Source: Crossiella sp. SN42 (GTDB taxonomy: Bacteria; Actinomycetota; Actinomycetes; Mycobacteriales; Pseudonocardiaceae). Taken from it: DNA of 64,000 nt. The stretch lies in the NCBI RefSeq assembly GCF_023897065.1, contig NZ_JAMHIV010000006.1, positions 62,001 to 126,000 of the forward strand, in the 5' to 3' direction. Below, piece by piece: positions 1-7,953 of this stretch. The position numbers and the translations under genes were made by a program. Below the pieces are notes generated by a model, which did no database searches, was not told where the DNA came from, and saw only the letters and a list, made by a program, of their open reading frames with translations. Numbering within the stretch: the first letter of the stretch is position 1; each line of letters opens with the position of its first letter.

Positions 1-110
1 ACGTCAGTGGCGAGAGGAACCTGGGCCTTTGTAGTAGCGAGTCAGGTAAAGGGGACGCGGCGCGCACTCAGGGGAGAGCTGTGTGCGGCCGGAGCAGGGG
101 AGAAAGAGCA

Positions 111-428
111 ATGATGACAGAAATTGACTGGACGGCGGTTCAACGCGTGGCGCATGTAGTTCGAGGGGAATGGACGCTTGCGATCGTGCGGGCGCTCATG
201 AACGGGCCGCTGCTGTACTCGAGGCTGAAATCAGAAATCGAGAACGGTCCCCTGATGTCGGGATGCATGCTGCACCACAGCACCCTTTCTCGAAACCTGG
301 CGAATCTTGTCCAGTGCGACGTGCTAGAGCGGCGTCAGCTGTCCGGAGGATATCAGCCAAGTGTGGAGTACCGGCTAACCGATTTCGGGAAGCGTGTTGT
401 TCGAGTCCTGCGTGAGGCTGGTCAATGA
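111..428 (+). CDS. HxlR-family winged-helix regulator
   Basis: A 105-residue cytoplasmic DNA-binding protein of the HxlR type. The N-terminal part carries the typical signature in which a tryptophan-containing 'GEWTLAIVRAL' helix precedes a 'HSTLSRNLANL' recognition region and a wing ending in 'YRLTDFGKRV', the normal pattern of this family. The length is normal. ATG at 111 is preferred over GTG at 81 because a purine-rich AGGGGAGA lies about 7 bases upstream. It is the only transcription factor of this kind near the five ACTTGC-N6-GCAAGT dyads at 1116-2583, so it is a candidate to bind them, but this is inference. The ligand or redox signal cannot be told from the sequence. Confidence 0.8.
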   Translation: MMTEIDWTAVQRVAHVVRGEWTLAIVRALMNGPLLYSRLKSEIENGPLMSGCMLHHSTLSRNLANLVQCDVLERRQLSGGYQPSVEYRLTDFGKRVVRVLREAGQ

Positions 429-471
429 TCCGTCATCTGAAAGTGTGCAAGGATGTTGAGCTGTACATTTC

Positions 472-1065
472 TCAGCACGCTGTGACTTCACGCAGCGAGA
501 ACGATATCACCTTCCACTTGCCGTCGTTGTTGCGCGCAGTCGCTTCCGCAATCCGATGAGTGGCCGTCGGGTCGGCGAGACCGCCACGCGCTTTGTGCTT
601 ACGCCAGCGACTGACATCGACGCAATCAATGATGTCCACCTCTATCGGAACCTCCGGAATGCGAACTTCTTTGACTCGTGGCGCGAGGACCGGTAGTCCA
701 AGGGTGATATTGCCAGCAATGGAATCGGTGTACAGCAGGCCGCGAATATCTGTCAGAGCCTGGCCTGAAGTGTGTACGGAGAGTCCAGTCGAGTGGTGGT
801 TCGCGCTGGCGGCGGCCGCAGTCAGTTCGTGCCACATACCCCTGTAGGCGTCCAAAGCTCGACGCGCCGCTTCGCTGCTGCTGCCGCCATTCGGCGAGGT
901 GGTGACTGGTGCCCTGGAAGCTCGAACCGTGAGGTCTGACTCTTCGGCGGATGTGGACGTGGGCGCAGGGGGAGGGGGCTGATGTTGCTCGCGTGATCCG
1001 CAGCCCGCGAGCAGCACCGCAGGGCACAACAGAAGTGTCAGTCTCTGCTGGCGTCGAATCAACAT
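472..1065 (-). CDS. Secreted lipoprotein, paralog of the 2645 gene
   Basis: A 197-residue predicted lipoprotein. The N-terminus has positive charges, a leucine-rich core and a lipobox LLAGC, followed by a proline/serine-rich linker. The mature part (from about residue 70, 'LDAYRGMWHEL') shares its plan with the lipoprotein at 2645-3214: an AY-GMW helix, a short region ending in 'RGL', a central segment with cysteine/aspartate, and a C-terminal 'KWKVISFSL' strand matching 'RWLVTDFAM' plus a terminal cysteine. ATG at 1065 has GGGAGAA just upstream. The gene is divergent from the secreted protein at 1314, and two dyads lie directly upstream of its start. The function is unknown; the layout resembles small extracellular NTF2-like lipoproteins, but this is only an impression. 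Confidence 0.7.
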   Translation of the reverse strand: MLIRRQQRLTLLLCPAVLLAGCGSREQHQPPPPAPTSTSAEESDLTVRASRAPVTTSPNGGSSSEAARRALDAYRGMWHELTAAAASANHHSTGLSVHTSGQALTDIRGLLYTDSIAGNITLGLPVLAPRVKEVRIPEVPIEVDIIDCVDVSRWRKHKARGGLADPTATHRIAEATARNNDGKWKVISFSLREVTAC

Positions 1066-1115
1066 GGGATTCTCCCAAGGTAGGTTCCTTCTTCAGGTAT
1101 AGCTGGCGTCTTCAT

Positions 1116-1154
1116 GCTTGCGGGATCGCAAGTCTGACTAGCGTTGTTGCAAGT
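1116..1154. promoter_or_regulatory. Tandem operator pair A
   Basis: Two 18-bp dyads, GCTTGC-N6-GCAAGT at 1116-1133 and ACTAGC-N6-GCAAGT at 1137-1154, start 21 bp apart, two helical turns. They lie about 50-90 bp upstream of the lipoprotein start at 1065 (minus strand). The same motif recurs at 1205-1244 and 2566-2583. The arrangement is typical of cooperative binding by dimers. The regulator is not known; the HxlR protein at 111 is the nearest candidate. Confidence 0.6.
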
Positions 1155-1204
1155 ATGGGCTGATTCATTCTTTCGGAGGTTCACGAACGAGGGAAACTCA
1201 TCAT

Positions 1205-1244
1205 GCTTGCACAAACGCGAGTCCATACTTGCGTTGCGGCAAGT
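1205..1244. promoter_or_regulatory. Tandem operator pair B
   Basis: Dyads GCTTGC-N6-GCGAGT (1205-1222) and ACTTGC-N6-GCAAGT (1227-1244, perfect), starting 22 bp apart, lie about 70-110 bp upstream of the secreted-protein start at 1314. With pair A this gives each of the two divergent genes its own operator pair. The perfect copy shares about 20 bp, including the flanking TCCATAC, with the single strong copy ahead of the Tad operon. Confidence 0.6.
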
Positions 1245-1313
1245 AGAGGTGCATGTCGTAAACAGGGGATGACGGAACGTCGGTCGGGTTCCCAAATCCA
1301 TCTGGAGTGAACT

Positions 1314-1652
1314 ATGCACGCAGTCGCAAAGCGCATGGCCGTAGTCGTGGTAGTGAGCGTTCTCGGCGGAGCAGTCAGCAACCCTGGTGTCCGCGGAGAG
1401 GTTGTAGCCGTTCGGCAAGTTGTCACCTGTGAGTACCGGACCATTAACACAACGGAGGTCTATCGAGCCCCGGGAGACATCTACTCCACGCGTCCCTACA
1501 AGATCCTTTCGCGAGGCACCGTCGTGTGGGCCGAACAGGCCACCCAGCCGCATCCAAGAGAACCAGTCATTCATGTGCGTCAGCTTGTGAGTGGCGGTTG
1601 GGTGATCGCTGGTTTCCTGGCGCGCACCGGGAGACATTGCGACACGTTTTAG
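1314..1652 (+). CDS. Small secreted protein, unknown
   Basis: A 112-residue protein with a signal peptide (KR followed by a run of valines and 'VLGGAVS'), predicted to be exported. The mature part contains 'VVTCEYRTINTTEVYR' and ends 'GRHCDTF'; the two cysteines could form a disulfide. The spacing of YR, V-W and a final G-W-V-I segment recalls bacterial SH3-like wall-binding domains, but the match is weak and I do not name it. ATG at 1314 has GGAG 7 bases upstream. It is divergent from the 472-1065 lipoprotein and shares the operator region with it. A strong hairpin follows at 1684. Confidence 0.6.
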   Translation: MHAVAKRMAVVVVVSVLGGAVSNPGVRGEVVAVRQVVTCEYRTINTTEVYRAPGDIYSTRPYKILSRGTVVWAEQATQPHPREPVIHVRQLVSGGWVIAGFLARTGRHCDTF

Positions 1653-1683
1653 CTTTCCTCATCGCACGAGCGGAGCTCGTGCA

Positions 1684-1722
1684 GCGGGCCGACCACCTCA
1701 ACCCCCTTGGTGGTCGGCCCGC
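1684..1722. terminator. Bidirectional hairpin terminator
   Basis: Perfect 14-bp stem (GCGGGCCGACCACC and its complement) with an 11-base loop between the convergent genes 1314-1652 and 1762-2379. The position and the CCTTTC tail suit termination in both directions. Confidence 0.8.
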
Positions 1723-1761
1723 CCTTTCATGTGCAACGCATCGGATCGGCAGGTCACATGG

Positions 1762-2379
1762 TCAGGCACTGCCAGTCAGCACGATGGCCAGAGTCGAGCA
1801 GATCAGGAACGGTCCGAGAGGAAGATCACCGCGTCGGTGACGTCCACGGCGGCAGGCGAGGGCGTTCAGCACGAGCAGCGCCGCCGCGGCCGAGACGTAG
1901 CTGAGCAGCAGTGCCGTGCCGGCCGCCGCCCAGCTCACCCAGCCCACCGTGAGCCCGCACAACCCCGCCAACTTGACATCGCCACCGCCGAGTTGGCCTG
2001 GAAGGCCGAGGTAGAGCACCAGGTGCAGTCCGACCGCGGCCACGCTGACCAGCACCGCGCGCAGCAGCGACTGGTAGTCCCGCATCGACGCCGCAGCCAG
2101 TCCCAGCGCGATCACCAACGCCGGGTAGCTGGGCAGGATCAGGCAGTTCGGCAGGCGCCGCTGCGTGAGGTCCGTCGCGGCCAACACGACGCCCACCGCG
2201 GTGAAGCAGCTGAACGCGACCAGCACGGGATGCGCGTCGAAGCGCCAGGCCAGGGCCGCGAACACTAGCGTGGAACACATCCCGACCGCTGCCCTGACCG
2301 GCCAGGACAGGCCAGCAGCCAGTGCGGCACCCGCCGCACCGCCCAGCCCGGCCCAGGCCGCGATGAGGAATCCGGTCAT
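1762..2379 (-). CDS. Type IV prepilin peptidase (TadV/CpaA-like)
   Basis: A 205-residue integral membrane aspartyl protease of the A24 family, expected to cleave the leader of Flp-type prepilins. It is almost wholly hydrophobic, with about six or seven membrane segments. The two catalytic aspartates are visible in 'ATDLTQRRLPN' and 'GGGDVKLA', the family signature. The N-terminal methylase domain of long PilD enzymes is absent, as is normal for Tad-type peptidases. ATG at 2379 is chosen because GGGAGGA lies just upstream; a GTG four codons earlier has no ribosome site. It is encoded opposite to the Tad operon starting at 2645 and is the likely processing enzyme for the pilin at 9627 and the pseudopilins after it. 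Confidence 0.85.
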   Translation of the reverse strand: MTGFLIAAWAGLGGAAGAALAAGLSWPVRAAVGMCSTLVFAALAWRFDAHPVLVAFSCFTAVGVVLAATDLTQRRLPNCLILPSYPALVIALGLAAASMRDYQSLLRAVLVSVAAVGLHLVLYLGLPGQLGGGDVKLAGLCGLTVGWVSWAAAGTALLLSYVSAAAALLVLNALACRRGRHRRGDLPLGPFLICSTLAIVLTGSA

Positions 2380-2565
2380 GGCTCCTCCCACTGTATGAAA
2401 GATCGATTACCGCTGAGTCGGTGGTTGATCTTCTAGAGGTGAACGCCACCGCCGTGCCCTGGCGGATTGTGTGTATGTGACCACGTTACTGGCGTGAATG
2501 ATCCAGTTCTTTTTCGCAGGCGTGCGGGGTAGCTCAATGGTGTGAATGCTGTCTCGGAACTCCAT

Positions 2566-2583
2566 ACGTGCGTTTGCGCAAGT
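2566..2583. promoter_or_regulatory. Operator upstream of the Tad operon
   Basis: ACGTGC-N6-GCAAGT, matching the dyads at 1116-1244, with the same TCCATAC flank as the perfect copy at 1227. It lies about 60 bp before the first gene of the Tad operon. A degenerate copy (GAATGC-N6-GGAACT, 2544-2561) sits 22 bp upstream, in the same register as the other pairs. This links the regulator of the lipoproteins to the pilus operon. Confidence 0.5.
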
Positions 2584-2644
2584 GTGGTCCCACGGTTGTA
2601 GAACCGACTCGACATGATTTCCGGAGTTCGTCGTGGAGGTTCTC

Positions 2645-3214
2645 ATGCGTATCCAGCACCGCTACTCGCCCACGAGGTACGCGGTAGCCCTGCTCGCCAC
2701 CGCGGTGAGCGTCGGCACCGTCGCCGGGTGCGACCAACAGGTCACGAGCCGGAGCGCGCCCCGCAGCACCTCGACGGCCGAGGTGACCCGCCCGATGCCG
2801 TCCGGATCCTCGGCGCAGCAACAGGTTCTGGCCGCCTACAACGGCATGTGGTCAGCGATGAGCGCGGCCGCGGAGAGCTCGGACCCCACCGCTCCGGCGC
2901 TGTCCCGGCACGCCACGGACTTCGCCCTGGACAAGATCACCCGCGGCCTGCGGATCGACAACGACAACGGCGTGGTCACCCGTGGTGCGGTGAAAACCGC
3001 GCCCACGATCACCGAACTCACTCCGCCGCAGGATCCTCGAGAGGCCCGGGTCGCCGACTGCGGGGACGACGGGGAGACCGCGAAGTACACCCGAGCTGGT
3101 GCGCGAGTGCCGGACTCCAACGGCGGGCGACGCAAGATCCAGGCCCGGCTCAAGCTCGTCGGCGACCGGTGGCTGGTCACCGACTTCGCGATGTTGGCGG
3201 TCGGATCATGCTGA
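2645..3214 (+). CDS. Secreted lipoprotein heading the Tad operon
   Basis: A 189-residue predicted lipoprotein: basic start, hydrophobic core 'AVALLATAVSVGTV', then AGC lipobox. The mature domain begins with 'AAYNGMWSAMSAAAESS' and ends with 'RWLVTDFAMLAVGSC'; it is a diverged paralog of the 472-1065 protein. ATG at 2645 follows GGAGG by 5 bases and is preferred over the GTG at 2633. Its last codons overlap the next gene (3208) by 7 bases, so it is probably co-transcribed with the whole Tad locus. The role is unknown; presence of one copy in the operon and one outside suggests a surface function linked to pilus assembly or sensing. Confidence 0.7.
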   Translation: MRIQHRYSPTRYAVALLATAVSVGTVAGCDQQVTSRSAPRSTSTAEVTRPMPSGSSAQQQVLAAYNGMWSAMSAAAESSDPTAPALSRHATDFALDKITRGLRIDNDNGVVTRGAVKTAPTITELTPPQDPREARVADCGDDGETAKYTRAGARVPDSNGGRRKIQARLKLVGDRWLVTDFAMLAVGSC

Positions 3215-4071
3215 CCTCGAGGCTCGTCTCCGCGACCGCGACCACGGCCATCGTGGCGGTGCTGCTGCCCGTCACCGCGCAGGCGGCTCCGGCCCCAGGC
3301 GGTGTGTGGTCTCACGTCGGCTGCGGCCAGGGGAATAGCCCCGAATGCGAAGTGCTCGCCGGACAGAACTCGCAGAACTCGGCCACTGGCGCCGGATCTC
3401 GCCCGGCCGCCCCAGCGGGCGATGGGAAGCCGATCTGCTCCTACACGCCGGTGGAGGATCCGGCAACGCTGAACTCGTTGGCCTTCCGCCCCAACGAGCC
3501 GGCCGGCAGCCCCTTGGCACCCGGGTCCCGCTACTACCTCAAGCAGTGCGAGGGCCAGGCCCCAGGCTGGGTGCTGCTGGCCCCCGGAGTCCTCCCGCCT
3601 CCGCCGTCGCCTCGTGAGCTGGCGGTCCAGGCGCGGTCGCGGTTACGGCCGCCGCGTCCGGTGATCTCCTCCAGCCCCAGCGCAACCCAGCTGGTCAACC
3701 TGCCGACCTGGCTCTGGACCGAGCGGGCGAACTGGCACCCGGTCTCGGCGACCGCGGGTGTGCCGGCCCTGTCGGTGACCGCGATCGCCATGCCGAACGC
3801 GCTGTCCTTCTCCACCGGTGACGGAACCACCATCGGCTGCGCCGGACCGGGAACCCCGTTCTCCGGTAAGGACAAACCGGCCGCCGCGTCACCGGACTGC
3901 GGCCACACCTACCGCGCGGCCTCTCGTGGCCGCGGGTATCCGGTGAGCGCGACCATCCGGTGGCGAATCACCTGGTCCGGCGGAGGGGAAAGCGGCAGCC
4001 TGCCCGATCTGACAACCGCCGCCTCGGTGACGGTGCCGGTGGAGGAGGCCCATTCCCTGTCCGTTCGCTGA
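3208..4071 (+). CDS. Secreted protein of Tad-type loci
   Basis: A 287-residue exported protein with a signal peptide ending in 'TAQAAPAPG'. A central 'LVNLPTWLWTERANWHPVSAT' region and a C-terminal 'CGHTYRAAS' followed by 'WRITWSGGGESG' are the hallmarks of a family of secreted actinobacterial proteins often labelled 'ATP/GTP-binding' without any visible nucleotide-binding motif. A 'DGTT...CGHTY' arrangement suggests a PKD-like beta-sandwich. Conserved cysteines are likely to form disulfides. It overlaps the lipoprotein upstream and is followed by the CpaB-like gene. This family commonly accompanies Tad loci, so a role in pilus surface assembly or anchoring is likely but unproved. Confidence 0.7.
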   Translation: MLTSRLVSATATTAIVAVLLPVTAQAAPAPGGVWSHVGCGQGNSPECEVLAGQNSQNSATGAGSRPAAPAGDGKPICSYTPVEDPATLNSLAFRPNEPAGSPLAPGSRYYLKQCEGQAPGWVLLAPGVLPPPPSPRELAVQARSRLRPPRPVISSSPSATQLVNLPTWLWTERANWHPVSATAGVPALSVTAIAMPNALSFSTGDGTTIGCAGPGTPFSGKDKPAAASPDCGHTYRAASRGRGYPVSATIRWRITWSGGGESGSLPDLTTAASVTVPVEEAHSLSVR

Positions 4072-4122
4072 CCCCGCCCGCCCCAGCGCCAGCAGGGGTC
4101 CACAGCCACCAAGGAGCGCCGC

Positions 4123-4815
4123 GTGAACAGGCCCACTCCCCATCCCCAGCCTCCCCGCGGCACCGCAGCGGCCCTCGGCGATCAACCGACCGGCGCCCCG
4201 GTGTCCCGCCTGCGGGGCAAGACACGCCGACACCGCCTTCCGCACCTGGTGCTGGGCATCCTGCTCGTCGTGGCCTGCACGGCCGGAGGCGTCGTCGCCG
4301 CAACACGGCTCGGTGCCCGGGAAACGGTCCTGGCGCTGGCCCGGCCGGTGCAGGTGGGCCACGTTCTCACCGAGCACGACCTACAGCAGGTCGACGTCGG
4401 AGCAGAGCCCGGGCATCCACTGCTGGCCGCCTCCGACACCTCCACCGTCCTCGGGCAGCCCGTCGCGTTCACCCTGCCCGCCGGGACCTGGTTGACCCGC
4501 GCCCTGCTGGGCACGCCACGGGTCCCGCCGCACGGCACGGCGATCGCCGCCATCGCGTTGAAGCCGGGCCAGTTCCCACCGGAACTCACCACCGGCGCCA
4601 CGGTCCTCGTCCTGGCCACCGCCCCCCAAGGACAGGGAGCAACCGCCACCGCGCCGAGTGCGTCGTGGAGCGCGGTGGTGGGCGGGGTCGCGGTCCGGGA
4701 AAGCGAGCAGACCACGGTGGTCTCCCTGCACCTGGCCGAAGCCGACGCCCGTGCCGTCGCCGCCGTTCCGGCCGGCCAACTGGCCGTGGTCGCTGTCGCC
4801 GGAGGTGGTCGCTGA
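4123..4815 (+). CDS. CpaB/RcpC-like Flp pilus assembly protein (SAF domain)
   Basis: A 230-residue membrane-anchored protein. After a basic cytoplasmic segment there is one membrane helix (about residues 42-62), then a SAF domain with 'ALARPVQVGHVLTEHDLQQVDV' and 'AGTWLTRALLG', the pattern of CpaB/RcpC periplasmic or extracytoplasmic components of Flp pili, and a C-terminal beta-rich part. GTG at 4123 follows AAGGAG by about 7 bases. The stop overlaps the start of the next gene (TGATG), giving translational coupling to TadZ. In other systems CpaB supports secretin assembly; in a Gram-positive cell it more likely helps organise the pilus at the membrane. Confidence 0.75.
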   Translation: MNRPTPHPQPPRGTAAALGDQPTGAPVSRLRGKTRRHRLPHLVLGILLVVACTAGGVVAATRLGARETVLALARPVQVGHVLTEHDLQQVDVGAEPGHPLLAASDTSTVLGQPVAFTLPAGTWLTRALLGTPRVPPHGTAIAAIALKPGQFPPELTTGATVLVLATAPQGQGATATAPSASWSAVVGGVAVRESEQTTVVSLHLAEADARAVAAVPAGQLAVVAVAGGGR

Positions 4816-5642
4816 TGCTGATCGCGGTCTGCTCGTTGAAGGCATCACCCGGGGTCACCACACTGGCGTTGGCGCTGGGCGCGTTGTGGCCCGCAGGCGC
4901 CGAACCGATCGTCGTGGAAGCCGACCCAGCTGGCGGGGACCTGGCAGCGCGGTTCCAGCTCGCCACGACCCCGGGGCTGGTCGGCGTGGCCGCCGCCCTG
5001 CGCCGCACTGACGATCCCGCCCTGCTGCACCGGCACGCCCACCGGTTTCCCGGTGGCCTGCCGGTCGTGCTCGCCCCGCCCACGGCTGAACAGGCCAGCG
5101 CCGCACTGCACGTGGTGGCCGACCGCGGTGCGATCCTGTTGCGCCGTGCAGCGGCCCAACCGGCAGCCGTGGTGATCGTCGACTGCGGGCGGGTCGAGCC
5201 AGGCTCGGTGACCCTGCCGATCCTGCGCGCCGCCGACGTGATGGTGCTGCTGGCCCGGCCCAGCAGTGCTGAGCTGGCGCGCCTGGCGCTGATGTTGCCG
5301 GTGGTCTCCCGCTGGTCCCCGCGACCGCGGCTGATCCTGCTCGGGCCGGGCTACCGACCCGAGCACGTGCGCGCGACGCTCGGGATTCCGGTTCTGGCCA
5401 CCGTCCCGCACGACGACAAGGGCGCCTCCGTCCTCAATGGAGCGATCGAGGCTGGGGCCTGCCCCGCACGGTCGCTGTTGGGGCAGGCGGCCTCTCGGAT
5501 CGCGATGCTGGTGACCACCGAGGTCCGCGACCGGGCGCCGGTTGGTGCCGCGCCCCAGTCGTTGCCGCCGCGACCGCGCTCCACCGCCACGATCGGCGTC
5601 CCGGCACATCCGGCTCGTCACCACCCGGGAGCGGCGCCATGA
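4815..5642 (+). CDS. tadZ: TadZ/CpaE-like MinD-family protein
   Basis: A 275-residue cytoplasmic protein of the MinD/ParA type. The N-terminal 'SLKASPGVTTLALALGA' is a degenerate Walker A in which the second lysine is replaced, as commonly seen in actinobacterial TadZ proteins; 'VVEADPAGGDLAARF' and 'VIVDCGRV' are the switch strands. TadZ marks the site of pilus assembly at the cell pole or membrane and recruits TadA. The last part is proline-rich. The gene overlaps its neighbours on both sides (1 and 4 bases), which places it firmly in the pilus operon. Weak ATP hydrolysis is expected from the altered P-loop. Confidence 0.8.
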   Translation: MLIAVCSLKASPGVTTLALALGALWPAGAEPIVVEADPAGGDLAARFQLATTPGLVGVAAALRRTDDPALLHRHAHRFPGGLPVVLAPPTAEQASAALHVVADRGAILLRRAAAQPAAVVIVDCGRVEPGSVTLPILRAADVMVLLARPSSAELARLALMLPVVSRWSPRPRLILLGPGYRPEHVRATLGIPVLATVPHDDKGASVLNGAIEAGACPARSLLGQAASRIAMLVTTEVRDRAPVGAAPQSLPPRPRSTATIGVPAHPARHHPGAAP

Positions 5643-7072
5643 ACGTCGAGCATTCCCGCAACGGCAGCGTCCCGGTCACCACCGCGACGGCCGCGCCGCG
5701 AAGCGAACCGCCGGGGCCGAGCGAGGTGCCCTTCCGCCCGCCGGGTGAGTCCGCGGCGAAGGCGCGCCTGCGCGATCAGCTCTGCACCGACCTCGCCGCG
5801 CGGCTGCCGGACCAGGTCTTGGCCCAGGACGCGGACCGACACTCGATGTCCGGGGCCAGGCGGCGGCAGCTGGCCCAGCAGATCCTGCAAGAAGCCGCCG
5901 AGGCCCACGCCCGAACCGAACTGGCCACCCCCGGCGGACTCTTGCTGGCCCCGGAGGTCGAGCAGCGCGTCATCGCCTCGGTGCTGGATGAGTACCTAGG
6001 CCTGGCCGGCCTGGAACCGCTGCTGGCCGATCCGGACATCGAGACCATCAACATCAACGGCGCCGACGCCGTCTTCGTCCACTACGCCGACGGCCGCCGC
6101 GCCCGGATGCCCCCGGTGGCCGCCACCGACGCCGACCTCATCGACCTGGTGCGCGAGCTGGCTGCCCGCTCTGGACTGGAGGAGCGGCGCTTCGACCGCG
6201 CCAAGCCCATCACCAACTTCCAGCTGCCTAGCGGGGAACGGGTCTCGGCGGTCATGGCCGTAACTGCCCGGCCGACCGTGTCGATCCGGCGTCACCGCCA
6301 CCGCAGGGTCACCCTGGCCGAACTCCGGGCTCTGGGCACCCTCGACCGCGGCCTGGAGTCGCTGCTCGCGGCGATGGTGCGCGCCCGCTTCAACCTGCTC
6401 ATCACCGGCGCCACCGCGATCGGCAAGACCACCCTCCTGCGCGCCCTGGCCTCGGTGATCCCGCCGTGGGAACGGCTGATCACCATCGAAGACGTCTTGG
6501 AACTGGGCCTCGGCCACGACCCGCAGGCGCATCCGGACGTGGTCGCGATGCAGGCCCGCGAGGCCAACATCGAAGGCCAGGGCAGGCTCACCCTCTCCGA
6601 GCTGGTGTGGGAGGCGCTGCGGTTGTCCCCGGACCGGATCATCGTCGGCGAGGTCCGCGGACCGGAGGTCATCCCGCTCACCAACGCCATGTCCACCGGC
6701 AACAACGGCTCCATGGGCACCCTGCACGCCGCCAGCAGCCACGGTGCCTTCACCAAGCTGGCCGCCTATGCCGTCCAGGGTGAGGAGCGGCTGCCGATCG
6801 AGGCCACTAACCTCCTCGTGGCCTCCGCGGTCAACTTCGTGGTGCACCTGGATCACCCCCGCGGCAGGCCCGGCGGGCGGGTCGTGACCTCCGTACGCGA
6901 GGTCGTTGGCGCCGACGGCCGGCAGATGATCTCCAACGAGATCTACCGCCCCGGCCCCGACACTCGCGCAGTGCCGGGCGCGCCGCTGCGCGCCGACACG
7001 CTGGAACGTCTTGCCGCCCACGGGTTCGACCCCGCGCTGAGCGAACGGCCCGAGGGGTGGTGGCAGGCGTGA
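5639..7072 (+). CDS. tadA: TadA/CpaF secretion ATPase
   Basis: A 477-residue hexameric motor ATPase of the type II/IV secretion superfamily that powers Flp pilus extension. It has an N-terminal domain of about 120 residues, a central 'ADPDIETININGAD' segment, Walker A 'GATAIGKTT' near residue 257, the Asp box 'LITIEDVLEL', Walker B 'DRIIVGEVRG' and the His box 'TGNNGSMGTLHA'. The middle of the Walker A loop differs from the common GTGSGKTT, but all key residues are kept. It overlaps TadZ by 4 bases and the next gene by 4 bases. The match to CpaF/TadA is clear throughout; no relation to conjugative VirB11 needs to be assumed, although that family is close. Confidence 0.92.
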   Translation: MNVEHSRNGSVPVTTATAAPRSEPPGPSEVPFRPPGESAAKARLRDQLCTDLAARLPDQVLAQDADRHSMSGARRRQLAQQILQEAAEAHARTELATPGGLLLAPEVEQRVIASVLDEYLGLAGLEPLLADPDIETININGADAVFVHYADGRRARMPPVAATDADLIDLVRELAARSGLEERRFDRAKPITNFQLPSGERVSAVMAVTARPTVSIRRHRHRRVTLAELRALGTLDRGLESLLAAMVRARFNLLITGATAIGKTTLLRALASVIPPWERLITIEDVLELGLGHDPQAHPDVVAMQAREANIEGQGRLTLSELVWEALRLSPDRIIVGEVRGPEVIPLTNAMSTGNNGSMGTLHAASSHGAFTKLAAYAVQGEERLPIEATNLLVASAVNFVVHLDHPRGRPGGRVVTSVREVVGADGRQMISNEIYRPGPDTRAVPGAPLRADTLERLAAHGFDPALSERPEGWWQA

Positions 7073-7953
7073 ACACCCTGGTACTGGCCACGCTCGGCGC
7101 CGGGTTCGCCGCCGGACTGCTGCTGCTCGCACACCGCTGGCGCACCGCAGAGCCCCAGCCTCCGCGCACGTCCCCCCGCAGGCGCACCGTGACGTGGTCC
7201 CGCGCCGACACCGTCCGCTGGGCCGCCGCGACCGCCTCGGGCGTGCTGGTCGGGGTGGCCACCGGCTGGCCGGTCGGCGCCGTCCTGGCCACGCTCGCCC
7301 TCGCGCTGCTGCCCCGCCACTTCGCCCCGCCCCGCGCGCAGCGTCGCCGTGTGGCCCGGATCGAGGCCATCGCGTCCTGGACGGAGATGCTGCGCGACAC
7401 CCTCAGCGCCGCGGCCGGACTGGAGCAGGCGATCCTGGCCGCCGCGCCGATCGCACCCCGCCCGATCCGCCCCGAGATCACCGCCCTGGCCACCGCGCTC
7501 CGGCGGGGGCAGCGGCTTCCCGTCGCGCTGGCCGCTCTCGCCGACGGCTTGGCCGATCCCACCGCCGACCTCGTCGTAGCCGCGCTCCACCTCGCCTCAG
7601 ACCACCCCGCCCGCGACCTGGCCGACCTGCTCGGCGAACTTGCCACCGAGGCCCGCGCCCAGGCCGCGCTGCGGCTGCGGGTGGAAGCCGGACGGGCCCG
7701 TACCCGGACCAGCGTGCGGGTCATCCTGGCCACCACGCTGGCCTTCACCACCGGTCTGGTGGTGTTCAACCGCGAGTTCCTCACCCCGTTTGACACCACC
7801 GCCGGCCAGGGCGTGCTCGCCGCCATCGGCGCCCTGCTCGCACTCGCGGTGACCTGGCTCGGACGCATCGCCCGCGACCGGGAACCCGACAGGTTCCTCC
7901 TGCAGCCGGCCAGACCCATGGTGCGTGCGGAGTTGGGGGAGGTGCGGTCATGA
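7069..7953 (+). CDS. tadB: TadB-like pilus platform protein
   Basis: A 294-residue inner-membrane platform protein of the type II secretion F family. There is an N-terminal membrane helix, a second hydrophobic stretch, the T2SF cytoplasmic domain beginning 'IEAIASWTEMLRDTLSAAAGLEQA', and two C-terminal membrane helices around 'ILATTLAFTTGLVVF' and 'AAIGALLALAVTW'. TadB and TadC together form the platform on which TadA acts. GTG at 7069 overlaps the TadA stop (GTGA) and follows GAGGGGTGG; other GTG codons lie 3 and 4 codons upstream. The C-terminus overlaps TadC by 4 bases. Confidence 0.85.
   Translation: MNTLVLATLGAGFAAGLLLLAHRWRTAEPQPPRTSPRRRTVTWSRADTVRWAAATASGVLVGVATGWPVGAVLATLALALLPRHFAPPRAQRRRVARIEAIASWTEMLRDTLSAAAGLEQAILAAAPIAPRPIRPEITALATALRRGQRLPVALAALADGLADPTADLVVAALHLASDHPARDLADLLGELATEARAQAALRLRVEAGRARTRTSVRVILATTLAFTTGLVVFNREFLTPFDTTAGQGVLAAIGALLALAVTWLGRIARDREPDRFLLQPARPMVRAELGEVRS

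Noticed and set aside
626-1078. 150-codon minus-strand frame overlapping the first lipoprotein
   Set aside because: Same strand, different phase; no signal peptide or lipobox, unlike the 472-1065 frame.
2524-2615. tRNA-like sequence beginning GCGGGGTAGCTCAATGGT
   Set aside because: The 5' part resembles a tRNA start, but there is no pairing acceptor strand, no anticodon stem and no proper T loop.
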